NCBI RefSeq assembly: GCF_018130385.1
Contig: NZ_JAFCLU010000001.1
Location: 248,001 to 312,000, forward strand
DNA: 64,000 bases
DNA from: Bradyrhizobium sp. AUGA SZCCT0283
GTDB lineage: Bacteria > Pseudomonadota > Alphaproteobacteria > Rhizobiales > Xanthobacteraceae
Reading direction: 5' to 3'
The position numbers and the translations under genes were made by a program. This document shows, piece by piece, positions 33,998 to 42,353 of this stretch (position 1 is its first letter; every line of letters starts with the position of its first letter). The notes beneath the pieces were generated by a model that saw only the letters and a program-made list of their open reading frames with translations, was not told the origin of the DNA and did not search any database.

Positions 33998-36900
33998 ATG
34001 GCGATCTATCATCTTCACGTCAAGGTCATTGGCCGCAAATCTGGCTCAAGCGCAGTGGCGTCAGCCGCCTACCGCTCGGGCTCGCGGCTGCGCGACGAGC
34101 GGCTGGACCGCAGCCACGATTTTTCCGGCAAGCGCGGCGTGGTCCATTCCGAGGTGCTGCTGCCGGAGAACGCCCCAGAGGCCTGGAACGACCGCGAGCG
34201 GCTGTGGAACGACGCCGAGGCGTTCGAAATCCGCAAGGACGCGCAGCTTGCCCGCGAGGTGGAATTCGCCATTCCACGCGAGATGACGCAGCCTCAGGGG
34301 ATTGAGCTTGCCCGCGACTTCGTTCGAAGCGAGTTCGTTAACCGGGGCATGATCGCCGATCTCAATGTGCACTGGGACACGGCCGAGGACGGCATGCCTA
34401 AACCGCATGCCCATGTCATGCTCACCATGCGCGCGGTGGACGAGAACGGCTTTGGCCGAAAGGTGCGGGATTGGAACCGCACGGAGATGGTCGAGCGCTG
34501 GCGCGAACGCTGGGCCGAGGTTTCCAACGATCGCCTGGCCGAACTCGACATCGACGCGCGCATTGACCATCGCAGTCTGGAAGCGCAGGGCCTCGCGCTG
34601 GAGCCGCAAAGCCAGATCGGTGCGCCCGCCAAGCGTATTGAGGATCGGCGCATAGACGGCGAAGGCACTCAGGCCGATCGCGCCGAGATGCACCGCGAGA
34701 TCGCGCGCGGCAATGGTGAACGGATCATTGCGAGTCCTTCCACCGCACTGGACGCGATCACCCAGCAGCAATCGACCTTCACGAACCGCGACCTGGCGAA
34801 GTTCGCGCATCGGCACAGCGATGGTCTCGACCAGTTCAACGAGGTCATGGGCGCGATGCGCGGCGCGCCCGATCTGGTCGAACTCGGCAAGGACACTCGC
34901 GGCGAGGACCGCTTCACCACCCGCGAGATGATCGAGGCCGAACAGCGCCTGCACCATGCCGCCGAACTGATGGCGGAACGGGAACGGCATGAGGTAAATG
35001 ACGCTGACAGGCGCGCGGCGCTGGCGAGAGCGGAAACGCGCGGGCTTGTGCTTTCCCGCGAGCAGGAAAGCGCGCTGGCGCATATCACCGATGGGCGCGA
35101 TCTTGGGATCGTGGTTGGCCATGCCGGAACGGGCAAAAGCGCCATGCTGGGCCTGGCGCGGGAAGCCTGGGAAACCGCCGGCTACGAGGTCCGCGGCGTG
35201 GCGCTGTCCGGCATCACCGCGGAAAATCTCGAAAGCGGATCGGGCATATCGTCCCGCACCATTGCCAGCATGGAACATGGCTGGGGACAGGGCCGCGATC
35301 TGCTCACAACCGGCGATGTCCTTGTCATCGATGAGGCGGGCATGGTCGGCACGCGCCAGCTAGAGCGCGTGCTGTCCCATGCTGCCGAGGCCGGAGCCAA
35401 GGTGGTGCTGGTTGGCGATCCGCAACAACTGCAGGCGATCGAGGCGGGTGCGGCCTTCCGCTCGATCCACGAGCGACACGGCGGGGCGGAAATCGGAGAG
35501 GTGCGCCGTCAGCTTGACGATTGGCAGCAGGACGCCACGCGTGATCTGGCCACTGGCAGAACCGGTATTGCGCTTGACGCCTACGGCTCCCACGGCATGG
35601 TGCACGAATCCCAGACCCGCGAGCAGGCGCGCGGCGATCTGATCGAGCGCTGGGACCGCGACCGGCAGGCGTCGCCTGACAAGAGGCGGATCATCCTCAC
35701 TCATACCAACGACGAGGTCCGCGCACTGAACGAGGCAGCGCGCGAGCGGATGCGGGCCGCCGGCGATCTGGGCGATGACGTCCACCTGACCGTCGAACGT
35801 GGCGCGAGAAATTTTGCCAGCGGGGACCGAGTCATGTTCCTGCAGAATGAGCGCGGCCTTGGCGTGAAGAACGGCACGCTCGGGACCATCGAGCAGGTCA
35901 GCGCGCAATCCATGACCGTACAGACCGACGACGGCCGATCCGTGCGATTCGACATCAAGAATTATAACCGGATCGACCATGGCTATGCTGCCACCATCCA
36001 CAAGGCGCAGGGCATGACTGTCGACCGCGCCCATGTGCTGGCGACGCCTGGGATGGAGGCCCATGGAAGCTATGTCGCCCTGTCGCGGCACCGTGACGGC
36101 GTGGAGCTGCACTATGGCCGCGACGATTTTGCCAATGAGGACCGGCTTGTCCGAACCCTGTCGCGCGATCGCGCCAAGGACATGGCATTGGACTACGAAC
36201 GCGCCGATCCGGCGCAGAGCTATGCGGAGCGGCGTGGGATCACCTTCCGCGAGCGCGTGGCCGAGATCGTGCGCAAGGTGCCGGAAAAGCTGCGCGACAT
36301 GTTCGACGGCCTTCGCTCTCCTGGAGATGCGCCCGGCCCGGATGACGGACGGAGGCCGGAGCGCGAAACGCCGGAAAGGGAAAGGGCCAGTACGGGAGCC
36401 GCGCGGCCCGCAACCGAAGCACCGGAACGGAGAGTGGAAGAGGCGGAAAAGGAATTGCGTCGCGTGCGTACCCGAGCGCTCGTGCGCCATGCCCGCGCTG
36501 TAGATGCGATCTTCGAGGCGCAGGAGATGGACGGGGAGGCAAGTCCCGAGCAGGTGAAAGAACTACAAAAGGCCCGCCAGGCCTTCGAGGAGGTGCGGCC
36601 TTATGGCTCCCACGACGCCGAAGCAGCCTACAAGAAGAACCCGGAACTGGCCCGCGAGGCGGCGAGCGGCCGAGTCAACCGTGCTATCCGCGCGCTCCAG
36701 CTCGAAACCGCACTTCGCATCGATCCGAGCCGCCGCGCCGACCGTTTCGTGGAGCGCTGGCAGAAGCTAGACCATACCAGCCGGCGCCAGTATCAGGCGG
36801 GCGACATCTCCGGCTACAAGGCCACGCGCTCGGCGATGGGCGACATGGCCAAAAGCCTTGAACGCGATCCGCAACTGGAGTCCATCCTCGCCAATCGCAA

Positions 36901-37003
36901 ACGGGAGCTCGGCATCGCGTTCGAATCAGGCCGCCGGCTCGGCCACGAATTGGCTTTCACCCACGGCATCGACATCGGCAGAGGCCGGGGCCTCGGAATT
37001 TGA
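33998..37003 (+). CDS. traA: Conjugative relaxase/helicase TraA (MOBQ, Ti-type)
   Basis: A 1001-residue fusion. The relaxase domain (about residues 1-230) starts MAIYHLHVKVIGRKSGSSAV and contains the metal-binding PHAHVML motif. The RecD2/TraI-like helicase follows, with Walker A GHAGTGKSA (about 370-378), Walker B VIDEAGMVG, VGDPQQLQAI and the late motif YAATIHKAQGMTVDRAHV. The C-terminal 200 residues are Glu/Arg-rich and helical. It nicks and unwinds DNA at oriT. No mating-pore genes are in the element, so a helper would be needed for transfer. Confidence 0.94.
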   Translation: MAIYHLHVKVIGRKSGSSAVASAAYRSGSRLRDERLDRSHDFSGKRGVVHSEVLLPENAPEAWNDRERLWNDAEAFEIRKDAQLAREVEFAIPREMTQPQGIELARDFVRSEFVNRGMIADLNVHWDTAEDGMPKPHAHVMLTMRAVDENGFGRKVRDWNRTEMVERWRERWAEVSNDRLAELDIDARIDHRSLEAQGLALEPQSQIGAPAKRIEDRRIDGEGTQADRAEMHREIARGNGERIIASPSTALDAITQQQSTFTNRDLAKFAHRHSDGLDQFNEVMGAMRGAPDLVELGKDTRGEDRFTTREMIEAEQRLHHAAELMAERERHEVNDADRRAALARAETRGLVLSREQESALAHITDGRDLGIVVGHAGTGKSAMLGLAREAWETAGYEVRGVALSGITAENLESGSGISSRTIASMEHGWGQGRDLLTTGDVLVIDEAGMVGTRQLERVLSHAAEAGAKVVLVGDPQQLQAIEAGAAFRSIHERHGGAEIGEVRRQLDDWQQDATRDLATGRTGIALDAYGSHGMVHESQTREQARGDLIERWDRDRQASPDKRRIILTHTNDEVRALNEAARERMRAAGDLGDDVHLTVERGARNFASGDRVMFLQNERGLGVKNGTLGTIEQVSAQSMTVQTDDGRSVRFDIKNYNRIDHGYAATIHKAQGMTVDRAHVLATPGMEAHGSYVALSRHRDGVELHYGRDDFANEDRLVRTLSRDRAKDMALDYERADPAQSYAERRGITFRERVAEIVRKVPEKLRDMFDGLRSPGDAPGPDDGRRPERETPERERASTGAARPATEAPERRVEEAEKELRRVRTRALVRHARAVDAIFEAQEMDGEASPEQVKELQKARQAFEEVRPYGSHDAEAAYKKNPELAREAASGRVNRAIRALQLETALRIDPSRRADRFVERWQKLDHTSRRQYQAGDISGYKATRSAMGDMAKSLERDPQLESILANRKRELGIAFESGRRLGHELAFTHGIDIGRGRGLGI

Positions 37004-37132
37004 CCAATCCGATTTACTGCCGACTCTTCGCCACAGTGCGGTGACGTGGGAAATCCTCTTGCGTATCCTTGAATGCCTGCCCTGTCTGGTCTCAGCAGTC
37101 GTCAGAAACAGCCAGCAGGAGGCCGCGGGGCC

Positions 37133-37348
37133 ATGCGCGAACCAGACCGTATCATCCGTTTGAAGACCGTCCTCGCTAGGACCGGGCTGTCCCGATCCAC
37201 CATCTACCGCAAGATTGCCGAGGGCACGTTCCCGACACAGATCAAGATTAGCGTCAACGGGACCGGCTGGCATGAATCGGACATCAACCGCTGGATCGCA
37301 GATCCCGTCTCGTGGCGTCCGAAACGCGAGTTCGATGAAGCCCGGTGA
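37133..37348 (+). CDS. AlpA-family DNA-binding regulator (excisionase-like)
   Basis: A 71-residue MerR-like winged-helix protein: IIRLKTVLARTGLSRSTIYR, then GTFPTQIKISVNGTGWHESDI and NRWI. AlpA-type proteins on islands act as activators of the integrase or as excision factors. It is 20 bases from the 3' end of the convergent integrase gene. The ATG at 37133 follows an AGGAGG-like site; the longer frame from 37073 is non-coding. Confidence 0.87.
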   Translation: MREPDRIIRLKTVLARTGLSRSTIYRKIAEGTFPTQIKISVNGTGWHESDINRWIADPVSWRPKREFDEAR

Positions 37349-37369
37349 GCCTCGGACCGCATCGCGGAT

Positions 37370-38728
37370 TCAAGCTGCGAGGCGCTGCTCTTGCTCGGCA
37401 TCTGCGAAGGGCTCGCCCACGGCCTTGCGCAGGAAACGAGCAAGCGCCGCCTTCCGAGAGTCGCGGTCAAGGGCGTAGGCGGTTTGTCTGAATTCGACCC
37501 CGTCGAGCAGGCCCTGGATGTAGCCCGAGATCGTATCCGCAGCCATGATCAGCGCGGTATCAAGCGTATGAATGTACTTGCTCGTGACCGAGCCCTTCGC
37601 GTGACCTACCAGGGCTGCGATCGTGACCTCGGTGAACCCGAGGTCGTTCGCGATGCTTGCGAAGCTGTGCCTCAAGACATGCGGCGTGATATCGGCAAGT
37701 GACGTATTGCGGAAGATTTTCTCCCAATGATTGGGGAAACTGCCGAACGCATTATCGTCGCCCTGGCCTGGGAATACATAAGTGCCGGCTTTAACCGACC
37801 ATCGGCTCTCTAGATATTCAATTACAGGCAAGCCGATAGCCCGAGTCGAGGTCCCTTCCTTACTATCGACCAGACGCAGACAGCTCGCCTCCATATCGGT
37901 CTCAATCCACCGTAGCTTGATCATTTCCGAACGGCGGCATCCGGTGAAAGCAATTTGGCGGATGATATCGGTCGTCATTTGGTATCTCTCGTCCTCAGCC
38001 GCTTTACGCAGGATTCCTCCGAGTGTGCGATACTCAGCTTCGGTCAAGCGGCGGTTGCGAACCCTGTCCTTCGGTTTGCGAATCCCATGCGCGGGGTTTG
38101 TCTCGATAATGCCGGCCTCCACGGCATGGGTGAGGATGCCTCCGAGTAGACCGACGGTCCGCGTGGCGGTGCCGACGCCTCCCCGCACAATGGCTTTGCC
38201 GCGCAGCTTCTTGGTCTTGACGCTGACGCGCGTCTTGCCGGCCATGATGTCCTTCAAGACCTTGTTGACGTCGGCCTTGACGAGATCCTTTACGCGCCGC
38301 GTACCGATGAGCGGCAGGATATGACGGTGTATGCGGCCAGTATCGGTGACGATTGTCGTCGCCTTCTTCGGGCGCCCGCCCTTTCCGAGTATGAGGCCCG
38401 CCTTCAAGTCGTTGAGATAGAGTTCGCACAGCTCCTTGACGGTGATCGCCTTGTGGTTGAGCTGGCGCTCCTCGGCGGGATTGTCGCCTTGCGCAACCCG
38501 GCCCAGCTGAACCTTCGCCTCTTTCCTCGCAAGCTCTGGCGTCCAGACGCCATGCTGCCCGATCGTGTAGCGGCGCGAACGACCGCCAGATCGATATTGA
38601 ATGAGATAACTGCGCTTGCCTGACGTGAATACGCGCAGACCGAATCCAGGCAGCTCATCATCCCAGATAACGTAGTCTTTGTCCTCCGCTTCCGCGGCGT
38701 CAACGGTGCGCTTAGTGAGCTTGGCCAT
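37370..38728 (-). CDS. Tyrosine-type site-specific integrase (P4-like, DUF4102 N-terminus)
   Basis: A 452-residue recombinase. The N-terminal DUF4102 arm-binding domain contains DYVIWDDELPGFGLRVFTSG and YRSGGRSRRYTIGQHG. The catalytic domain has Arg in TGCRRSEMIKLRW, His and Arg in HVLRHSFASI, His in VGHAKG and the nucleophile Tyr in SKYIHTL. Enzymes of this class target tRNA genes. It reads away from the right end, with the double CGTAAGCA box 28 bases upstream of its start and the attachment core 181 bases upstream. It is the likely cause of the insertion. Confidence 0.95.
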   Translation of the reverse strand: MAKLTKRTVDAAEAEDKDYVIWDDELPGFGLRVFTSGKRSYLIQYRSGGRSRRYTIGQHGVWTPELARKEAKVQLGRVAQGDNPAEERQLNHKAITVKELCELYLNDLKAGLILGKGGRPKKATTIVTDTGRIHRHILPLIGTRRVKDLVKADVNKVLKDIMAGKTRVSVKTKKLRGKAIVRGGVGTATRTVGLLGGILTHAVEAGIIETNPAHGIRKPKDRVRNRRLTEAEYRTLGGILRKAAEDERYQMTTDIIRQIAFTGCRRSEMIKLRWIETDMEASCLRLVDSKEGTSTRAIGLPVIEYLESRWSVKAGTYVFPGQGDDNAFGSFPNHWEKIFRNTSLADITPHVLRHSFASIANDLGFTEVTIAALVGHAKGSVTSKYIHTLDTALIMAADTISGYIQGLLDGVEFRQTAYALDRDSRKAALARFLRKAVGEPFADAEQEQRLAA

Positions 38729-38755
38729 CGAATTTCTCCGACTTTAAGCCCGTCT

Positions 38756-38780
38756 CCCGCGTAAGCACCACGTAAGCAGT
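38756..38780 (+). repeat. Right arm-type box, two CGTAAGCA units
   Basis: A near copy (two mismatches in 25) of the block at 10084-10108, in the same orientation, between the integrase gene and the right core. It probably binds the N-terminal domain of the integrase and, being just upstream of its gene, could also affect expression. Confidence 0.58.
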
Positions 38781-38908
38781 TGGAAGGAAATTGGGGCGCG
38801 CGGCAGGATAGGCGCTGCGGTCGCCAATTCCAGTTTCCATAACAATTTGAGTAGCATAGCGAAGCATTACTTGCCCTATCGCAATTTTGCGTAGGGCAGC
38901 CTAAATTG

Positions 38909-38953
38909 CTCCGAAGGCAAAGGTCACACGTTCGAATCGTGTCGGGTGCGCCA
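38909..38953 (+). pseudogene. 3' half of the split tRNA-Arg(CCG) gene (attR)
   Basis: From the anticodon loop CTCCGAA through GGCAA, variable loop, T arm ACACG-TTCGAAT-CGTGT, acceptor CGGGTGC and GCCA, this matches a tRNA-Arg. No 5' half precedes it. Joined to 9945-9987 it gives a full tRNA with the perfectly paired stem TTGCC/GGCAA. The intact copy at 10111 has GGCGA here, so this is not simply a duplicate of that gene's end. Confidence 0.88.
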
Positions 38954-39356
38954 TATTTTATGGGCATTTCTGTAATTCACCCAATTGTCCAGATCCAGCC
39001 TGGTAAGCACGCAACGGACTGAGAGGGGCCCCGATTTTATTCGAACCTACCCCACCCAAGTTAGGGGCCCCACGCTCCTACTAGCGAGCAGCAAAATTGT
39101 TGCGTGGAGGACAACCGGGCGCGGTGGCAAGCCTTCAGGCGCTGCGGCGCCAGCGACAGCTTCGTTGAGCTTGATGCGCGCCGATCTGTCTACATGCGAT
39201 CCATGGCCGCTGATTACAAAATCCCACTCTGACCGCGCTGACGATGTCTGATTCTTCGGAGCGACGCGGACATCACGGCGTTGCACCGTTACAAGCGGAC
39301 ATTAGAACCGCCAACCGAAGACGGATTCGATTTTGAGATTAGCTCCTCACTGGGGG
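38954..39356. other. Non-coding stretch right of the element
   Basis: About 400 bases between attR and the cytochrome gene. Two short overlapping frames on opposite strands have no family features. I see no RNA gene or clear repeat. Confidence 0.35.
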
Positions 39357-39833
39357 TCATTTTAACCGGTAGCCGGCGTGACAACCCACGCATTGAGCCG
39401 TTATTTCCGCAAGCCCCGCAAACACCGGCTTTAGATCGCCGGTAACACCTGCTTCCTGAGCAGTAATTGCAAACCGACTTGCCGCGCGGTGCATCGCCGT
39501 CCCGGCATCCTGCATCCCCTGCGGCATGTATTTGGAAACTTCCGCAGCGCCGTGCAGCCCCAGCGATGACATTCCCAGCTGTGTTTCCGCGATTTTAGCA
39601 GCAACGTCCGTATGCCCCATGGCGAGATGGAATTGTATCTCCTGAAGGGTCTGGAGATGATCGTGCATGTTAGCCAGCGTGTGCTCGACCAACGGCGCAG
39701 GAAACTTTACAAATTGCCGGGAATCTGGAGCGACTGGGGCAGACGTATCATGGTGGTGCTGATGCTGAGCGACAGCGATTGTTGCGCTGCCGCCAGCCAG
39801 AACAGCCGCAACTATGGCCACCAAAACACGCAT
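39357..39833 (-). CDS. Small periplasmic cytochrome c with C-terminal haem motif (c'/c556-like)
   Basis: A 158-residue protein with a signal peptide (about residues 1-22, ending IAVAQ) followed by a His cluster QHQHHH. The single CVGCH haem-binding motif lies five residues from the C-terminus, as in the four-helix cytochromes c' and c556. A helical body with FVKFPAPLVEHTLANMHDHL precedes it. The ATG at 39833 starts the signal peptide; the frame further upstream is not coding. It is divergent from a Crp/Fnr regulator, which may sense redox state. The electron partner is unknown. Confidence 0.78.
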   Translation of the reverse strand: MRVLVAIVAAVLAGGSATIAVAQHQHHHDTSAPVAPDSRQFVKFPAPLVEHTLANMHDHLQTLQEIQFHLAMGHTDVAAKIAETQLGMSSLGLHGAAEVSKYMPQGMQDAGTAMHRAASRFAITAQEAGVTGDLKPVFAGLAEITAQCVGCHAGYRLK

Positions 39834-39961
39834 ATATCCTCCTGAAAGTCCGGAAATGTAGCAGCGCCCGTGCCTTGACCAGCCTTCGCACCGGCAGAAG
39901 GCGACGGTTGGACCGAGCGCAAGCCGACAGGTAACTCTTGCCACATAACAAGCATTCGAGA

Positions 39962-39977
39962 CATGATAATTATCATG
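39962..39977. promoter_or_regulatory. Perfect palindrome with Fnr-like half-sites at the regulator start
   Basis: CATGATAATTATCATG is a perfect 16-base palindrome containing TGAT-N4-ATCA, the core of Crp/Fnr-type boxes. It covers the first possible ATG (39963) of the regulator gene, so translation may start at the next ATG (39975). It also resembles half a Fur box (GATAAT/ATTATC). The likely role is autoregulation and control of the divergent cytochrome. Confidence 0.5.
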
Positions 39978-40508
39978 TTGCGATCCATCGAGCCATTTTT
40001 GAAGAGTTTGCGTGCCCGTCAGCGGCACTTTGACGGCGGGCGGTCGCTATTCCTTCGCGGGGATCCCGTGAAGGAAATGCATTTCGTTCTGACTGGCTCG
40101 GTCCATTTGGTCCGACACCAGAGCGATGGATCCGTCTTGATCCTGCAAAGAGCGGGTCCCGGATCGATTTTGGCCGAAGCGTCCCTATACTCCGAAACCT
40201 ATCATTGTGATGCCATTGCATTCGGCGCCGCCGAAACCCGGGCATATGCGAAAGCAAGCTTCAAGAAGCTGCTCGTAAAGAGCCCCGAGTTCACCGACGT
40301 TTGGGCTGGTTGTCTCGCGCAGGAGCTACAAAGCGCAAGACTCCGCTCGGAGATTCTGTCGTTGAAAACGGTTGCCAGGAGGCTCGATGCCTGGATCGCG
40401 TGGAACGGCGGCGGCTCCCCAGAGAAGGGCGAATGGAAGCTTGTCGCCAACGAAATCGGGGTAAGTCCCGAGGCGCTCTATCGGGAAATCGCCAAACGCC
40501 GCCGGTGA
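39963..40508 (+). CDS. Crp/Fnr-family transcriptional regulator
   Basis: About 181 residues: an N-terminal cNMP-type beta-roll (RSLFLRGDPVKEMHFVLTGS, then GPGSILAEASLYSETYHCDA), a long dimer helix and a short C-terminal helix-turn-helix (KLVANEIGVSPEALYREIAKR). It lacks the four-Cys cluster of true Fnr. Its N-terminus begins inside a palindrome, leaving 39963 and 39975 as possible starts. It is divergent from the small cytochrome c gene and probably regulates it. Confidence 0.85.
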   Translation: MIIIMLRSIEPFLKSLRARQRHFDGGRSLFLRGDPVKEMHFVLTGSVHLVRHQSDGSVLILQRAGPGSILAEASLYSETYHCDAIAFGAAETRAYAKASFKKLLVKSPEFTDVWAGCLAQELQSARLRSEILSLKTVARRLDAWIAWNGGGSPEKGEWKLVANEIGVSPEALYREIAKRRR

Positions 40509-40599
40509 AATGAGCAACCAGATCCTGAACCTATGAAGAGACCAACCGGTTGGCAGTACCCCAACTTTAATGCAACGTATCGATCCCAGTGCCCATAGC

Positions 40600-41286
40600 T
40601 CAGTCCTCGTGCTGCGGATCGGTCGTGGCACCGCGCATACGCATGCCGCGCGCCACCATGCCGCCGTTCTTCATCATGGCCTCATGCGCCGCAACCATCC
40701 CGCGTCGGGCAAGATCGCTCACCTCTGCGGCATGATCCTGCAGGGCTTTGACGGCGGTCGCGGCGGTCGAGGTCTGGACGACGATAATACCCTTCTCGGT
40801 CACTTCGTACGCGGTCTTGATCTTGTCCTTGTGACCGAAGATCGCATGTAGGGCCGGGGTTTCGATTGGCAGGCCCGGGTCACGTCCTTCTTCGACCCGC
40901 TGTCCCATTTCGACGACGTGTTTCCTGATTGTCTCCGCAACCCGCGAGTCGTCCGATTCCGTGACCGTGCGAATGCCGTCGGGGAGGTTCGTCACTGTGC
41001 GCTTGATGCGCTGATGGTTGAAGAACAGATCATGAAGGTCGCGCCGCTCATCCATGGTCGCGGAGCCTCCCATCATTCCGAGGCCCATCTCCATCATGCC
41101 GGAACCCATTTGTCTGCGCATGCCCGGCCCCATTTGGCCGTTCATTCCCGGTCCCATGTGGCCTTGCATGCGGTGTCCCATACCGTGCATTCCGCCCGGA
41201 CCATGACCGGCCGACTGCGCCAAAGCCCAGCCGCCGACGAGCACGATGGCGGCTGCGATGCCGCCGATGATCAAGGTCTTCTTCAT
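40600..41286 (-). CDS. Periplasmic Met/Gly/His-rich protein
   Basis: A 228-residue protein with a signal peptide (MKKTLIIGGIAAAIVLVGGWALAQ-type leader, about 24 residues). Next comes a Met/His/Gly/Pro-rich stretch of about 45 residues (HMGPGMNGQMGPGMRRQMGS) that could bind copper or silver, then a helical domain (DLHDLFFNHQRIKRTVTNL). The domain is not one I can name. The leader and promoter are near copies of those of the gene at 41575, so the two arose by duplication or share control by the two-component system at 42354. Confidence 0.8.
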   Translation of the reverse strand: MKKTLIIGGIAAAIVLVGGWALAQSAGHGPGGMHGMGHRMQGHMGPGMNGQMGPGMRRQMGSGMMEMGLGMMGGSATMDERRDLHDLFFNHQRIKRTVTNLPDGIRTVTESDDSRVAETIRKHVVEMGQRVEEGRDPGLPIETPALHAIFGHKDKIKTAYEVTEKGIIVVQTSTAATAVKALQDHAAEVSDLARRGMVAAHEAMMKNGGMVARGMRMRGATTDPQHED

Positions 41287-41381
41287 CTGAATCTCCAATA
41301 CCTGCGCAACAGAGGGTTCGTTGCTTGCGCGCATTGGAAGGGGCGGATTTCACCCAAGTTTTTCAGGAACGGGATTTTTTG

Positions 41382-41396
41382 TGACAAAGTTTGTCA
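41382..41396. promoter_or_regulatory. Putative response-regulator operator, palindrome 1
   Basis: TGACAAAGTTTGTCA is a perfect 7-1-7 inverted repeat, 96 bases upstream of the Met-rich protein start. A near copy stands at the same distance before the second Met-rich gene (42268). The neighbouring OmpR-type regulator is the likely binder. Confidence 0.55.
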
Positions 41397-41574
41397 GTCG
41401 GGGCACTTAACGTGGGTCGCAAAAAGATAGTGCCGGACCATTGCTGTTTGGGTAGCCCGAGCTGCATTTCTCCGCCAGATCGCAGCAACCGCCCTCTGGA
41501 CGTTGGATGCGTCCAGAGGACTTAGAGGCGCGCGGTTCTCGATTACCGAATACCGCTCGAAGGCGCTGCCGGCC

Positions 41575-42171
41575 TTAATGCCGGAACGGCGGGCCGCCGG
41601 CAGCGTGCATGGCACCAGGGCCAAATGCGAGCCCGGGGAGGCTCGTCTGGGCCTTGGCCTTCTGCGTATCGTCGAGCGTGGTGAGAAGCTCGTTCGCGGC
41701 TGTCTTCACGGTTTCGAATTGCTTCAGTCCTTGCTCGCGCATCTTGCTCACGAACGCAAAGCGGTCCTGCGGGCTCAACTTGCCGAGGGTGTCAGGATTG
41801 ACGCCCTCACGTGCCGTCTTCATCGTGGTGGCTGCATCCTGGACCGCCTTGGTGTACTTGGTCCAGGCTGGCTCCTGGGCAGCCGTGATGCTGAGTTCCT
41901 TCTTGAGTGTCTCGAGTTGCGCCGGGTCGGCAAATGCTCCGGGCGCTCCACCCATCATCCCCGGGCCTATTCCGGCACCCATCCCTGGGCCCATTCCAGA
42001 GCCCATGGCGTGCATGCGCGGCATCATGCCCGGGCCCATGCTGCCGTGACCGATGCCCCGCATGAACGGGGGTCCAAATCCGCCGGGGCCCGTTGCCTGT
42101 GCCAAGGCCCATCCTCCGGCGAGCAAAGTCGCGGCCGTGACGCCGCCGATCAACAAGACTTTCTTCTTCAT
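41575..42171 (-). CDS. Periplasmic Spy/CpxP-like protein with Met/Gly-rich segment
   Basis: A 198-residue protein. The signal peptide ends at GGWALAQ, followed by a Met/Gly/Pro/His stretch (GMMPRMHAMGSGMGPGMGAG). The helical domain is of the Spy/LTXXQ type (LKKELSITAAQEPAWTKYT, LSPQDRFAFVSKMREQGL, LTTLDDTQKAKAQ). Relatives act as periplasmic chaperones or metal-stress sensors. The ATG at 42171 opens the signal peptide. It is divergent from the two-component operon, an arrangement like cpxP next to cpxRA. Confidence 0.85.
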   Translation of the reverse strand: MKKKVLLIGGVTAATLLAGGWALAQATGPGGFGPPFMRGIGHGSMGPGMMPRMHAMGSGMGPGMGAGIGPGMMGGAPGAFADPAQLETLKKELSITAAQEPAWTKYTKAVQDAATTMKTAREGVNPDTLGKLSPQDRFAFVSKMREQGLKQFETVKTAANELLTTLDDTQKAKAQTSLPGLAFGPGAMHAAGGPPFRH

Positions 42172-42267
42172 GGTTGTCTCCAATGCCTGGGCAACAGAGA
42201 GGTCCGTTGCTGGTGCGCATTAGCGACCGTGGATTTCACCCAAGTTTTTCAGAAGGCGCATTTTGTG

Positions 42268-42282
42268 TGACAAAGTGTGTCA
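42268..42282. promoter_or_regulatory. Putative response-regulator operator, palindrome 2
   Basis: TGACAAAGTGTGTCA differs by one base from the perfect palindrome at 41382. It lies 97 bases before the Spy-like gene and 72 bases before the divergent response-regulator gene, so one site could serve both promoters. Confidence 0.55.
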
Positions 42283-42353
42283 ACCGCCACGATTGAGGCA
42301 ATTCGTTACACTTTCCGTGAAACGTCTGGGAGCCCTTCGTCTATATTCCGCCC

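Larger units (their letters stand above)
9977..38919. mobile_element. Integrative mobilizable element inserted in the anticodon loop of tRNA-Arg(CCG)
   Basis: The 11-base core CTCCGAAGGCA occurs at both ends (9977-9987 and 38909-38919), and outside it lie complementary halves of one tRNA gene. The element holds a tyrosine integrase beside the right end, an AlpA-like protein, traA, traC, traD and an oriT candidate, so it can be mobilized. It also carries catabolic cargo with TetR and IclR control, and its own tRNA-Arg gene. No coupling protein or type IV secretion genes are visible, which argues for dependence on a helper. The boundaries rest on the split tRNA and on a double CGTAAGCA box about 100-130 bases inside each end. 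Confidence 0.82.

Noticed and set aside
34061..35278. A 405-codon antisense frame under traA
   Set aside because: traA has full relaxase and helicase motifs on the plus strand; the antisense frame has none.
38985..39286. Two short overlapping frames beside attR
   Set aside because: They lie on opposite strands, are of equal quality and match no family pattern.
41090..42060. Repeated ATG-GGC/CCC-rich DNA resembling a tandem or CRISPR-like repeat
   Set aside because: The repeats are in frame and encode the Met/Gly/Pro-rich segments of two periplasmic proteins. There are no regular spacers.
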